Origin: Gavia stellata
Lineage: Eukaryota; Chordata; Aves; Gaviiformes; Gaviidae
DNA: 64,000 nucleotides
Assembly: GCF_030936135.1 (NCBI RefSeq)
Contig: NC_082610.1
Span: 18,052,428 to 18,116,427, forward strand
Direction of reading: 5' to 3'
Part shown: piece after piece, positions 1 through 13,900 of the stretch
How positions within the stretch are numbered: the stretch's first letter is position 1
Layout of the letters: the number at the start of each line of letters is the position of its first letter
The notes under the pieces: generated by a model
The model's input: the letters and a program-made list of their open reading frames with translations, nothing else
Database searches by the model: none
What the model was told of the DNA's origin: nothing
Translations under genes and position numbers: made by a program

Positions 1-3000
1 AACCCGTGGGGCTGCGAGATGAGGGGTTTTGATGGGATGGAGGGGAAAGCACACGCCCTGGGAAGCAGGGAGGAAAGCTCTTGCCCCTGGGAGTAAGATC
101 TCTCCCCCCCATGCCCCAAAGACCTTGCAGAACCAGCAGTTTATGGAGGATGAGAGGAAGGAAAAGTGCTTTATGACTGCCCCATGGCTGGGGGAGCCCC
201 TTAACTTGTACATTGCCTCCTCACTGCAGGTCTGGAGCACAGGGAGGGCACCCCCAAATTCAGGCTGCCCCCATGGCCCCAGGGCAGCACCTGCCACCAT
301 AGCACAGAGCTGCCCCGGCAGGGCCAGCAAGCAGGAGCTGGGTGCCAAAGCACCTCCCTGCAGGGTGCATAGCTGCACCCGCTCCGGCAACCCCAGAGCA
401 ATCTGCAAAAGCAGCACGTTCTTGCTAAAAGATGAGAAAAGCCTTGGAGAACTTGGAAAAGTTGCTTGCGAGATATTAACTGAACAACAGATTGGGCAAT
501 ATACCTAAGAGTTGCTGCAATGGGAAGGACCTCTTTGCGGTCCAAAACACCCTCTAAGAGACGTCCTGGGAATAGCAGCATCCAAACAGCCAGCTGGTGT
601 TAGCGCATGGCCAGCAGCTCGGGAACTGCCTGCGCTGCCTGCGAGCGAGGGAGAGAGGAAAAATCAGCTTTTTGGGACAAGAGTAATCACTAAGCATATG
701 CATTTTGCAGGCTGCAAGAAGTACTTGTTATACTCCAGCAGCACTCGTGCCGGACTTTGCCTCCTTAAAACTGCGAGGAGCCTTCCTGTGGGATTTAATA
801 CACAATTTTACAAGAGAACACAATGTTTCCACTGTTTTAAGGTGCAAAGGTGCATGGCATTAGGGAAGTAAATGGTGTGCATGGTTCGGGGCTGTTTGGT
901 GCTCAGGGCAAGGGGTGTAGAGTAGGAAACACCCAGGGACTCCTAACAGGACAGTAGCCATGGAACTGGGCTCCCTCCCAGCTCCGACACAACTCCAGGA
1001 GGTCCCCTCCTATGCGCGGTGGCAAAACAGCATTTCTTAGCCAAGAGATGGTGTGGCGGGGAGGGAAGTGCTGTGTGTGGGTGTCCCTTGGCTCGGCTCA
1101 GCTCTGGGCACGGGATGCCGTGCACGCACCTCTGAGCATCCCAAGCAGCCCCTGCTGTTCTCGGACCGTGGCGGTGGAAAGGGCAAGCAGAGAGAAAGCT
1201 GCTGCCCTGCTCGAGCTGCCCCCGCTGCCTGTGCCCCCCCGGGCTGACGGGTCCCCCGGCCCCAGGAGGGTGACACCCTGACATTTCCCCTTCTTCTTCT
1301 GTCTCCAAGTGTCACTTCTCAGCACAGCCAAGGAGCTGCCAAGCTCCCTGTCCCCCGTGGCGCTTCAGAGGGCACCCACCACAGCCGCTGCACCCGGCGG
1401 GAGGGAGTGAGAGAAACGGGGGCAGAGTGTGGGGGGATGGAGATGACAGCGGTTGGGAACCCCCCCATCAGCAAGCGGATCAGGCTTTCATTCCCAGCCA
1501 TTGTGGCAACTTCCTCATGGATCTATCTATTTATTTTTTAAAAAATAATTTCTTCCAGCTTCTGAAGCCCTCCAGTGCCAAGCTGTCATTTTGCTCTTTT
1601 AATTGTATTTTGTGCCTGTGCTGCTCTCTAGGCGAGTCTGCAAGCTGCTTCCAAGCTCTCTCAACACTTAACCATTTACAGCTGGAAAGACATGTTGAGA
1701 TGTTTTTCTCCTTTCTGGAGGATGGATCCTTCCCCCCCTTCGCCTCCCTTTCAGAGGCTGCTGGAGCTGGTGCTACAGTTGCAGTTTAGCTGCAGAAAGA
1801 TCCCTGTGAAGGAGCGGGGAGAGCATTTGGAGACGAAAAGAAAGGCAGTCCTCAAGGAAACCCCCTTATGACTCCTGGTTTAGCTCAGACCTAGGGCCAA
1901 GGGAAGTAAAAACTAAATATTCTTGAATCTTTATTGTTCTCGGCGGCTCTCCAAAGGGGGACAAAGGCGTAAAATGGTGGAGTGGGAGAGAAAGCTAAAA
2001 TGGATGCAGTAACGTGTATTTTCTATTTGGCAGGTAGCAGTTACCAAAAGCCCCAAGAAAATGCACCCAGCTCCTCGCATCCCTGTGCTCCTTCAGCAGG
2101 GTTTGCTCTGGTGCAAGCTGTACATTACCAGCAGAAATTCTTGAAGCCCAAAGGTGCTGGATCACCTGGAAGCATGAGCCCTTCCCAACAAGCCTAGGGG
2201 CAAGGAGGTAGGATGCTATTTTAACCCAGAAGATGCTTTTACGCAGCAGTATCTGCTTGAGCAATCTCCAGAAGTGGCACTCAGCTGCCCTAGCACATTT
2301 ACAAGTGCCAGGGACATCCCACCAAAGAGACATTTTAAGCAGAGATGATAGGACTGGTGGGTGGAGGGCAGGCAAATATCTCCTGCGCTTTTTGCTCTTT
2401 GCATCGTGTCATATAGAGACGAACATGAGCACATACCATAGGGTGATTGGAGGCTGTCCCTCAGAGCAAGGGCAGACTAGTGCTGGAAGGAAGCTCAGAC
2501 CATGGAAAATGAAATGAATAGCTGCTTTGGGATACCCAAGTCTCATTTTTTAAACGACGGAAGAACTGCCTCTTTCCAGATGGAAAGCAGATAAGCAGGT
2601 GGCCCTGCTGCCCCAGGCTTTTTGTGCAAGTAAGCGGCTGGCAGGGCAGCAGAGGAGCCCTCCACTTTGTATATCCACAGGGACCCATGCTGCTGGGCGG
2701 AGGCAGGGAAGCTCTTCTGGAGCTGGTGGGAAGCAGAGCATCCCACACAAGCAATGCCCATGCTAACCCATTTACTTGCTGCAGAAAGAGGGCTCCCAGC
2801 GACTTCAAGGGAGCTGCTCCAGTGCCTGGAAGAGGTTTGGTGGGATTTGTACCTCCCTCACCTTCGCCCTGCTCTCACTCTCCCCTTCTTTGAGCTACAG
2901 CTCTCCTCTGCAGAGCGGTCTCTGCAAAGGGGCACCTCTGAAACAAGAGGTCTTGCTGCATCTGGCTGTCAAAGTCACATCCACTGGCGGTAGCAGCAGT

Positions 3001-6000
3001 GACACTTAATGCTCCCCAGCCTTGCAAAGATGATGCCTTTGGGTTTCAACCCTTGGCACGGATAACCCAGTGGGCTGACGTTACCGTAAGCGGGGTCAGA
3101 TGGTGAGGGCGAGCGTGTCACTCGGGTATAAACAGCGTCAGGAGGTGATGAGGAAGATGGTGTACTGGTGCTGTGGGAGACCTGCTATAGGCAATTGCCT
3201 GTCAAAAACGCCTGTGAGATCCAGGATGAGTTTGCAGGGTTGGGAGTTAGATTAAAAATGTTCTCCCTCACAGGAGAGGAATTTGCCCTGTGGCAGATCC
3301 CAGCCTCTTGCCCTGCAAGATGCACATGCGTCTCGCTATGTAAAATGTAGCTGGGTTGTGTCCTTGCTCGGAGCAGCAGCCGGGCTGGGACACATGCCTG
3401 AGCCCCCAAACCGCTACGCGCTCCCCCGCGGTGCAGCATGGCTACAGCCTCTGCTGCTTTCCCACTTCTTTTAGTTGTGCCCCACATGATTCTCTGTGGA
3501 CCTGAAAACTGTGCTGGCCCCCTCCGACTCTAAAGTGAACAGGTCCTGTTTACTCTTCATTATAATAATTAATGCTATTACTTCTAATATGGGGCTACCT
3601 AGAATTTGCCTTCGAGGGATGTATTAGAGGAGATGATGGCTAAACACATGGGATAGGACAGGCTCTGCCCTGCAGACCTGACAGTCAGGGGTGTACGTCT
3701 TCCTTGACTTGGAAATGTGCCGGTCGTGCTCCTAATTGACCGTAGGTGCCAAATTGGTAAAACACCGTTGTTGAACACAGCTTTATGAACATGTTCCTCC
3801 TTTCAGATTCTGTTTCCCACTTCCCTGAACAAGTCACAGATAAGAAGACCTTGTCAATGCTTGCCTGAGACTTTCCAAACCTGTTTATTCTGGTCTTGTT
3901 CTGGTCATCCAAAAAAAGCACTGCTGAGATGGGAATACTCTATGTGCAAGCACATACAGCAAGAGCAGAGCGAGGGCAATGGCTATCTTTGGACCCCAGC
4001 CTTTTCTACAGCAAACCAAAGCTGCTACATCCAATAACAGTATTTTTAGTGAGCCCCAAGTTGTGCTAGGGCTTTCTTTGCCTCATTATCGGAGCCTGGT
4101 TGCAGCGCCTGAGCTCTTTGTTCTCCTGTAGAGAAAGTAAAAGAAAGGAGTGTGTGCTGGGGGCAGGGGGGTGACGGTGTGGTGGGGACCCTCGGCCGCC
4201 CCTCCCCAAGGAGCTGCACGTTTATCAGCTGGAGCCAATGCTATGGGGTGACCATTTATCCCCTCTCCTGGTTGTGTGACAAGGGAGCCACATGCTTCCC
4301 AGCAGGCCCTCTGCTCGGCAGAAAAGACCGTGACACCATCGCATTCGCGGCAAACTTGGCATAGTTTTTCCTCTCTTTTCCTCCTTCTCTCCTGCCTGAC
4401 CTCCCTGCAAGTTTCGTCTCAGGAAACGGCCTGTGCTCCCCGCTGCAGCTCCAACAGAAGAAATGCAAAGGGATGCGGAGAAGCAGCCTGTGCCTGCCAC
4501 AGCCTGGCGAGCCTGTCTGTCTGCCAAAAATGACAGTGGGGTTTCCTACAATCCTTCAAGCACTTAAGACTGAGACTGGGAAACGCTGCTACCAGTGAAG
4601 AACAGAGGTGTGTGGTGCCGTAGCAGGGGCTGAGAAATGCATTGGTGAGTGAGAAGGGCTCAAATCCTGCAGTGGTGACAACGGCGTGGGACAGACTGGG
4701 TGCATGGCTAGAGCTGACTGCTGGGATTGAAATCCAAACCCTTAGGACAACCTAGAGAACTTTGAAGCATCTTTAAAAAAACCCCAAAACTTTGAAGCCA
4801 ACAGTAGCCCTGGCGCCTCTGCCAGCGTCCTGGCAGAAAATGTGCCCTCTTGGGTGGGTGCGTCTGCCCAGCGTGTTTACAAAGCACTGGCCAGTCCTGC
4901 TGCGTTGGCAGAGGGAGCTGCTGCGGCCACATAGCCCCAAAGAGAGCAGAAACTAAGAATATCCGTGTTCCAGGCAAAGGCTGCTTTTTCTTGGGGTTCA
5001 GAGGGTAGAAGAGTGGGTTGCGAAGGGCCGGGAGCAGCAAGAGAGGAGAGGCAGCACCGGGCATGGCTCATGGCCATCACTAAATTGTCCTTCAGGGATG
5101 TGCCCAGGTCAGCACTGCTCTCCTGCGGCTGGCCAAGGGTAAGTAACTGGCCTCATCAAGGCAGTGCTAACCAGTGCCAGAACAGCAGGGACAGCCTTAC
5201 TCGGGGGGGACTTTGCTGTGACAGCCAACAGGAAAGGGAGTAAGGGCTGTCTGAGACATAGACATGGGTGCCCACCTCTAAGAGCCTGAACTGTTGACTG
5301 TGAGGCCTTGGTCCCTTGAAGCCACCCGCCCCAAGGGAGGAGAGGGAGACAGGCTGCCACAATGGGATCCACCGAGTGCCAAAAAACCCCATCTTCCCTT
5401 TCAGAGCTAATGGCAGAGTCACCAGGCAGCCGGGGGAGGAACTGCTGTACATCATGGCCCCACTACCTTCTTCAACAACTTGTCACCTGTATACCACCCA
5501 TTTTTCCGCAGGTCCCCTTTGATCAGAAACAACAGGAGCCCAGCAATGGCATGGGGTCCCCAAGGAGCGGGGAGAGCAGAAGGAGAAGAACTGGCTGAAT
5601 TTGGTAGGAATTTCGGTTAAACTGAATTCACATCACAATTCCTCAGGGTCTTTAAGGCAGGTCATCACAGGATATCACTGTCAACCTCAGGAGACTGCCA
5701 CAGGATTACCAATACTTTGCATTGTGTTTTAGAAGTCTGTCACTCTTGAAGTGAGAAACTCACTCCTTATTTTCTCTGCGAAAACAATTCTGCAAGCGCA
5801 AGCTGTGCCCTGGGGCATTTGCAGCATGTGAATTCAAAGGAAAAAAGCACTGTCTTTAGATCTTGTAGTAAACCTTGAAATGCTTTGGGTGTAGGCTGGT
5901 GAGGGGCTTTGTGGCTGTATCCTTACACTGACAGCAAGTATTCTTGGAGGCTTTGGAGTATATTCGGAGGCTGCAGCCTCCAAACAGGGAGACCAGGTGT

Positions 6001-6119
6001 TGTCACCCGGGCCTGTCCCTCACTCCGCACGCCGGACTGCTCTTCCAGCCCAGAGGTTCCTCCTCTGTCATCAGCAAGGCTGGCTGCACGGGCTGCCTGT
6101 GTTCTGCCTCCTCCCTAGA
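1..6119. other. Intergenic DNA, no gene recognised
   Basis: I see no gene here. Open frames on both strands are short (160 codons or less), overlap one another in several frames and show no domain, splice pattern or family resemblance. The DNA is unique-looking, moderately GC-rich at 1,000-1,450 and AT-rich near 3,540-3,600. In birds ASCL2 lies somewhere upstream of TH, but no bHLH-coding sequence is visible here. Confidence 0.6.
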
Positions 6120-6420
6120 CCGACCTGCAGCTCCCTAAAGCTCGGGGCAGCGGCAGGAGGGATGTCAGGGGGAAGATGCCGGGGCCGCCGGTGGGCCCGC
6201 AGCGCCGCCCGGTGCGCTGCTGCCGTACTGCGGCCCTGCTGCCGTATTGCGACCTTAGTGCCGTACTGCGGCCCTACTGCCGTACTGCTGCCGTATTGCG
6301 GCCCTACTGCTGCCGTACTGCGGCCCTGTTGCGGGCGCTCCGCCCGGCCCGGCCCGGCCCGGCCCCGGGGGCAGCATGCCGGGCGGGTCCCCGCCGAGCT
6401 AGGGAAGCCTCCGGTGCCGT
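6120..6420. repeat. CpG-rich island with GC-rich minisatellite
   Basis: The stretch is very rich in G, C and CpG compared with its flanks. From about 6,218 to 6,330 it repeats imperfect units of roughly 11-22 bases built on GCCGTACTGCGGCCCT, with GCCGTATTGCG variants. A run of CCCGG/CCCGGC units follows at about 6,340-6,366. This looks like a minisatellite within a CpG island. No coding sequence or TATA box is recognised. It could be an unannotated promoter or simply expanded GC-rich repeat. Confidence 0.7.
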
Positions 6421-6589
6421 AACTCCGGTCTTCCCCGCTTCGCCTTCCTCAGGGTCAAACAGTCTTTGTTGCCACAGACCAGCAGGATCCTCTCTGCCGG
6501 GGGGATGCTGAGGCGCACAGGACACGTCGGCCATGAGGGGTGGGACCGAGACGTCCCAAACCTCAGTGGATGTAGATGCCACAAGATCA

Positions 6590-7115
6590 CACAGAATCAC
6601 AGAATCACTAAGGTTGGAAAAGACCTGTAAGATCATCAAGTCCAACCATCAACCCAACACCACCATGCCCACTAAACCATGTCCCACAATGCCTCGTCCA
6701 CACGTTCCTTGAACACCTCCAGTGAGGGTGACTCCACCACCTCCCTGGGCAGCCTCTTCCAGTGCTTCACCACTCTCTCAGTAAAGAAATTTTTCCTAAT
6801 ATCCAGCCTGAACCTCCCCTGGTGCAACTTGAGGCCATTTCCTCTTGTTCTGTCACTCATCACTTGGGAGAAGAGGCCAACACCCACCTCCCCACAACCC
6901 CCTTTCAGGCAGTTGTAGAGAGCGATGAGGTCTCCCCTCAGCCTCCTCTTCTCCAGACTGAACAACCCCAGCTCCCTCAGCCGCTCCTCATCAGACTTGT
7001 GCTCCAGACCCCTCACCAGCTTCGTCGCTCTTCTCTGGACACGCTCCAGCACCTCTATGTCCTTCTTGGAGTGAGGGGCCCAAAACTGAACACAGGATTC
7101 GAGGTGCGGCATCTC
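6590..7115 (-). mobile_element. CR1 LINE, 3' part with end of ORF2
   Basis: The element lies antisense. On the plus strand it begins with ACAGAATCACAGAATCAC, the reverse complement of the short ATTCTGTG-type repeat that ends CR1 elements. The minus strand reads the C-terminal end of the CR1 ORF2 protein without a stop from about 7,100 to 6,672; short landmarks are [19 protein letters not shown] and [17 protein letters not shown]. This is a 5'-truncated copy, the usual state of CR1 in birds. The intact end of the frame suggests it is fairly recent. The upstream codons of the same frame (above about 7,110) do not look like CR1, so the frame is not a gene. Confidence 0.92.
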
Positions 7116-10100
7116 CCCTTTGTGCCCCAGCATTTCCCTCCCACCCCTGCCCGGTCTGTCACAAACACTCCCCTGCCTTTGTCCAGCTCCACCTGGGCAG
7201 AGCGTGCGAGGTCCAGGCGCCGGCGGTGGAGCCCTAAAGCAGAGCACAGACCGCTCACACAGCAGCCTTGGCCTCGCAGCAGGCTGGGGTACCTGCCCAG
7301 GGTACCTGCCCATAGGAGCAGGAGGATGTGAGCACAGGCCTCCCTGCTGCCGCCGTGGCACCTTCCAGCCCCTGCTCGTTCCCCTGCACCTCGCAGCCCC
7401 TCACGGTGCACCCTGCTAGAAAGTCACTCGTTCATCACAGCCAGCTCCTTCCTGATAGTCTCAGACATGCAGAGCGTGTCCCTGGCTTGCAAGGGTCATC
7501 TGTTTAATCTGTTTTCCATCTTAAAACACACTACACAGAAAATTGCAGATCTCTCAGTGTTCACTGCACCACCGGTTCATTCCCCGTCTGCAAAGTTGAC
7601 CTGCCACCATCATCTTCTTTCAGACCACTGGTTAAGGTATCAAACAATGCTGGCCAGAGAGGATGCCATCCTCTTTTCTACCAAGTGTGTTTTGCTTTGG
7701 GCTAGCTCTCCACAGTTTTTATACCGCACAAGTAACTCTTCATCGCATTTTACCTCACCCCCCTAAACAGAAAAGCTTTCAGCCTGTCATTTGGGATACC
7801 TTAAATTAAGGCTACATTATTTGCAAGGGCATTGCCATGGGACTGCCCCAGACCAGCTCAGATGCGCTGCTCCCCACAAGGTGATAGTGCAATGAGGACC
7901 TGCCCTTGCACCGCGGCAGCTACCCTGTCTGTCTCCCGTAAAGAAATAACATCTTCCTATTTTCCTGCGCCTCCCAATTCCAGCTGCCTCCGGTGTCACT
8001 GCAAAGTGCGACCAAAAATCTATACTTCTTCAATACCCTGCGCATTGCCCAGGAACGGGCTAATAGGAGAGGCAGACCACTTGAGAGGCCGATCGATAGA
8101 CCCGCCTGGTTTTGATGGTAGGTGTCTCACAGAGCGAAACACTGTCTAAACCCTCAATTACCCTTCCCTCGCCTCTCCCTGCCTCCTGACAACCTCAGTG
8201 GTTAAGCCTTCTTCAGCATCTGTAAGTAGACCGCTGCCTAATAAAAGGCTGCAAAATGCCAGCACACCCCTGAGCCACTTCAGGAGGTCACTATTTAATG
8301 CTGAAAAGATGCGGTGGAGGGAAGCTGCCCCATGCCTCTGGTTATAAGGAAAATAGGGAAAACAGGGAAGAAAGGAAAAAGCAGTTTTTAAAAAATACAT
8401 TAAGAGGAACAGGGGGTTTAAGACTTTTTAGAAACAGTTTCAAGTGAAGCCTGTGACCCCAGCTTTCCTGAAAATCAGGCCCAGATCAGTCACTTCAATG
8501 CAGGTGTCTGAACTGAAGCCTTTTTGGGTGGCCTGGGTTTTGACCTTGGAGAAAGGGAGCGGAGAGGCTGCCAGCCCTGCCCCGCCATGGGGCACGCTTG
8601 GCTTTGGAGCCATTCCCTGTCCCCTGCCATGACATATCCCAGGGCTGCAGGTGGGGCTGACGGGGAGGGAGCGGCAGGTGCCCATCTGCAGAGGTTACTG
8701 ACAGTCACCCTGAAGCGAAGCAGGATCTGAACGAAAAGGTAAAAACAAGGGAGAAAGAGGGTGAGTGAACATGCTGTCATGAGCAGACGAGGGACAGGAG
8801 GCTTCTGCGGGCTGGGGCTGCCTGTCCAGCTGGAGCCAGCACGCTCCGCTTCCTGGAAATTCAGCAGGGGAATGAGATTTCAGGCTCCCTTGTGCTCATC
8901 TCCACCCATTAAACAAATGAGTGTTTACTGAAAGGAAGAGAGCTGTTCCAAGCCCTTCTTGTTTCAGGAAACCACTTCTCCCTTACAGACATCTCTTGGT
9001 AGAATCGGCTGGCAGGGGAGAGGAGGAGAGGAGCAGACCTGAGAGCTGCTGAGGTTTTGCAATCCTCCTTTGTTGCTTCCCCCCCAGGCAGAGCTTGCCT
9101 GGCGTGAGGACCCATGGGAGCAGCTCCAGTTTTCTGCCTCCCGGTTCAACCCCTGGCTGACCACCAGCAACCCGTGCTGGGGCAGAGGGAAAGCTTCAGA
9201 GGAAGGGTAAGGAGAGACTTGCAACATCAGGCACTTTTATGACCAATTTCTTTTGCGGACGGTGAGTCACGGTGGAGAAGGGAGCTGAGAGGATGGTTTG
9301 GATTTCTCTTCTTCCCGGATGCATCTCTGATTACAGTTCTTTGAAACCTAACGGAGTTTTGATATCACTGACCAAAAGGCAGCGTGAAGATGGCTATAGG
9401 ACTTTAAATCTGCTTTGCATACAAAGTAGTCAGAGGAGGTTTCTAGACCAGCTTTAGCTCCTATTTTAAGGCCAGTAGGCCCTCAGAATGAGGTTTCAGG
9501 TTGAGGACCATCTCCCAGACATCTCTGGGCCACCACTTCTCAAGAAAACACGAGAATGGAGTTTCTTTCAGCCATGCATGTGGGGAAGTGGGCAGAAATA
9601 AAACACTTCTAGTGGCCTGCACAGCTGCAGACTCTGGGAGAAGGGGATCTGCTTTTCAGGTCTTGCTAGCAAGAATAGAAGCCCAGAGACTGACCTACCC
9701 ATGGTCAATCCCACTACCTACAGCGAGATGGGAGAATAACTGAGAGATTATGGGAGCTGGTGAGGCACCTGTGGCAAACACAACCTGTTTTGCTAATTGT
9801 GTGTCTGAGGCCTGATGTGGCAACCATTATGGGAGACAGGGAAGGGAGCAGCACATGCTGTTGTATTTACAGAAGAGCCTTAGAAAGGATGTGAATATGA
9901 CTTTTCATGCTACTATTGAACAGAAGTCTTCCTGTTCTAGGACCTCCAAAGCACCTTGCAGAGGTGGACAAATATGAACCATCTTCTGGAGAGGCTCTGG
10001 AAGGAGAGAGGGAGCCTTCTCCAGAGATAGCATCAGCCATGTGAGCCACGGTTTCTCCTGGTCCGCCTGTGCCAGCAAGGCTGGAGGACAGCAGGGAAGG

Positions 10101-10600
10101 CTCCTGGGCCATGACTTAGCGTGGGGCCCAGCCTGGAGCACTGAGTCACTCCGTACCACCACCGTTGGAGATGACAGGCCACCAAGCAGGTCACAAGCAT
10201 CAGCTGGTTGCCCGTCCCCATGCTCACTAGGCCCCGCCATCACTCCATCCCCATGGCTCACGGCTGCCCCACAGGTGTTGGGGACCCGATGGCACCGAGC
10301 AAGGAGCCCTGCAGTTGATCCTGTAGCAACTCCGACGTGTCATGGCAATTAGAAGAAAGTGGCAAGTTGTCATATTATTGACAAGAGCTCAAAGTGGTCC
10401 TTATATAAAATTTTTCCCAGCAAACTGAAAAGTGCATTGACCAGTTAACAGCTGGAGGGAGGGAGACTGTTTTCTCTTTCTTTTTTTCTTTGTTTGGTTG
10501 TATTTTTGATTTTGGAGGTTTTTCAGGTGGGCTTTTTAAGATGATCTTTTTCAAGAACTACTGTTTTACTTTCTTTTCTTTTCTATACTCTCCATTGATG
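7116..10600. other. Intergenic DNA, no gene recognised
   Basis: Nothing is recognised here beyond short chance frames. The first 300 bases are GC-rich; the rest is ordinary mixed-composition DNA. Confidence 0.5.
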
Positions 10601-10905
10601 ATCCCAGAATGGCAGAGTGGTTGAGGTTGGAAGGGATCTCGAAATTGCCTGGTCCAGCCCTCTGCTCAGACAGAGCAGTGGCATGGGGCTGGGTCCAGCC
10701 AGGTCCACCAGGACCCCTAGGGTCTTCCATGCAAAGCTGCTTTCCAGCCAGTTGGCCCCCAGTATGTGCTGGTGCATGGGATTATTCCCCTGCAGAGGCA
10801 GGACATTGCATTGTTACTTGCTGAGGTTCCTATCTGACCACTTTGCCAGTCTACCAAGGTCCCTCTGAAGGGCACCGTGACCATCTGGCCATCCAGTGTG
10901 TCACA
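10601..10905 (-). mobile_element. CR1 LINE 3' fragment
   Basis: The plus strand reads GGTTGGAAGGGATCTCG, then a CTGGTCCAGCCCTCTGCTC-like segment, then a region resembling the ...GTGCTGGTGCATGGGATT... block of avian CR1 3' ends in reverse complement. The copy is 5'-truncated and diverged, without an open frame. The ends are estimated from where the resemblance fades. Confidence 0.75.
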
Positions 10906-13900
10906 GGCCATTTGAGGAATGGAGGCTAACCTCAATTTGAGTCTAACCTTTAAGCTCTTCCTGGGTATGAGAAGTCCCCCTGGTCCTTTTTGGGGCTGTA
11001 GAGGTGACTGAGGCCCAAAAGGAGACCAGTGGGAACTACACACAGGGTGTTTTCTATCTTGGAGCATGGACTTACCTGATTGATAGAGGAGTTCAAAACA
11101 CATTCTCACCTGACCAGCCCCAAACGTGCTGTAAGAGCTGCTTGCACAGAAGGCCTTTCAAATAGATCTGGACCAGGAGCAGATGTTAATTTGGGAAAAG
11201 AAGCTAGGAAAGATGCTCTAAGGATAACTGGTCTCACCCTGGCACCTAAGGCACTGTTATCGCTCTGTGCCTAAGCTTCACTGCTTTGACTGCTTTGGTG
11301 GCTGCCTGATGCTCTCTAGGAGAGAGAACAGTGCCAGGAGAGGAGGTCTTGCACATAGCTGATGCACAGCCATTCCCACTGCCAGCTCCTTGCGTTGTGC
11401 TGGAAGAGAAGAGCACGTTCTTTTTCCAGAGCTTTATTTTCAGGGAGTAAAACAATGAGCAGCCTTGGATTTCAGCCTTGGATCTCCGCTGCCTGTCAGC
11501 TGCAATTGCTGCGGGGACACCCCAGGCGTGGAAACAGTTGCCCCAAGTTGGGGGGGACCACGAGATGGAGATAGAGACCAGGTTTTCTGCCCATCCGAGG
11601 TCTGGCATGACCTGTATTGCCCCTGCCCTGGATGATGTCCCTGAGACCATGGGCTGCCACACGAGGAAGGTCTCGCACTGGGAGGGGGGATGACGTGGAT
11701 GGGATGGTGACCCAAAACAGACAGCGAGGCCACACCAGCTCTGTACCATTTGTTCATTTAAGGTGCCTGAAGGTGTTGGCCTCCCCCAGCAGGGATGCAG
11801 TCCAAACAGTGCTGGCTCTGATCAAACAGGGGCTTAACAGAGACCTTCTCCAGGCACTGCCGGGGCTGAAAAGCATCCCTGCGTCACAGGGCATGGGGAA
11901 CAACAGGCAGCTGTCTCCGCACCCACCCTGTGCTGCTTATCGGCATGGCAGCGGGAGCATCTCCATTTAGGGATGTGTTTGCTTTGCCTGACTGCGGCAG
12001 TGTGATAGGGGCTGCAGTGAGACATGGGGGCCCCCACCGCCCCTCGCTGCCAGTGTTAGTGCTACAGATGCCCATGTGCACAGGCAGACCCTCGCTCCCC
12101 TCCCAAAGCTCCACCAGGTCCAGCCCACGTACGTGTTCCTACCTTCTCCATGCTTTCAAAGGTGTCTGCACTGCTTACATTTGTGCAGTCCACGCCACCC
12201 TAACCTCCACCGTGGGCCATGGGAAAACCCCCTTACCAGCTCCTAACTCCTCCATCTCTTTGAAAAGCAGAGAGAAATGCTCAGATTTTTCTCAGTTGTT
12301 TGCAAAACCCAAGCACCAGGGTGAGAAGCCGGTTCTGCACGTGGTGCTGGCATTGCATCCCAGCCTTGGCCCCCTCGGCTCCCCCTCCTCATCTCCCCCC
12401 CACCCCATCCTCAGCAATTCCTCGGCCAATTTCAGGAATAAACTGCTGGCTAATGGCAGGGCACTGGAAGGGCTGATCTGGCTCAGCGCGTGCCGTAATG
12501 ACAGGTTATCAGGCACATTTATCCTGCTCCTATTTCTGAGCGCTGGTGAGAAAGCTGCAGCATCCCGCAGCCCCCAGAGACCGAGCCCCATGGCAGCCTC
12601 CCAGAGCCCGTGTGCCCCAGGGCCACCCTGGGCATTCTCCGGGGCATGGAGGGCTCGCTCGGGATGACCCAAGCTCGGGGCTGGATGCCTGTTTTGTGTT
12701 GTAAGGGGACTGACTTTCTGCATTTTGGATGCCCTTTTGAAGCACTGAAATGGGGGGTCTGATGGGGTATTGCTTACTTGCAGTGCTGTCCCTTGCCTGC
12801 TGGGTGGTTTCTGAACTGATGGAGAGCTTTGATTAGTGCATGTTCTCCCCAGTGCTGCCACACTTGTGTCTCTTGGGGATCAAAAAGTTCCCTGAGCTTT
12901 CTTTAAGGTTCCTTTGTGGAGATGCTACTCAGTGTCCCTACAGAATAAAATCTATTTTAGTGTACAGAAAACTACTGTAAGATGCAATACTTGAGGACCT
13001 GGAGGGATAAGTCGAGTACAGTTGTGCTGAAGCCAATGGGATAAGTCTTTTTACATCCAAAGTAGTAAATTTCTCAGTATGCTACAGCTCGTGCTGAAGA
13101 AAAATTTGGAAAGATCCTTGTTTTTGTATCATGGGAGCCTTTGTTCATGTCAGTCATGCTAAATGGGAAGCGAAGATTTGGTTACAATCCTGAAGAGTGC
13201 TGGATCTGTAACAGCCAAACAAACCATAGGAAAGTGTTAAACTAACCTTCTGCCATCCCATTATCAAAAAGAAAAGAATAAAAAAGGAGATAATCCTTGT
13301 TTAAATATCACAAGCAGCAGCTGAGTCAGTGGGAGCTTTAGACTGGAAATGTCAGGGAGGAATTTAGATTTTCAGAGCAGTTGCTGCTCTGCAATTATCA
13401 TAAGTCACTTACAACGACCCCTTGTCTCTCGTTGCCCTCAACCAGGCATCTGCAGGGAGGGGGAGCAGAGACAAAACACATGGCCCTATCGAGGACAGAT
13501 AAGGGAAACCAACGCCATCCTGCTAAAGACACAAGGCAAATCCCTTCAGGCTATGGCCGGGCTTCTGCTGGTCTGCGGGTCAGACGTAGGCTGGGAGGAA
13601 AGGGAGAAAGGGACAGGGAGCTGAGGGAAAGCAAACCCACAGGAGAGGCAGGGAAGCAATATGAGCAAGAGGAGATTGCTGGAGAAAACCGCATGCTGGC
13701 TCCCTCCAGAAAGGCATTTAGTTGCTTCTGGCGATGTTTTGGGGGTAGGAATGAGAAGGGAGACAGAACAATGAAGATCTAGGGGGTTTTTAGCCTCTTC
13801 TTCTTCTGTGGTGCTTTTCCTTCTGTACCAGCACGCCTTGTTGCCATCTAGCACGTCTCTGATGTAAATTAAATAAGTGAAAGTACTATTAACTCTCCTG

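Noticed and set aside
11930-12861. Long overlapping frames (245 codons plus, 189 minus)
   Set aside because: They overlap on opposite strands in GC-rich DNA, have no domain and no splice structure; best explained by composition.
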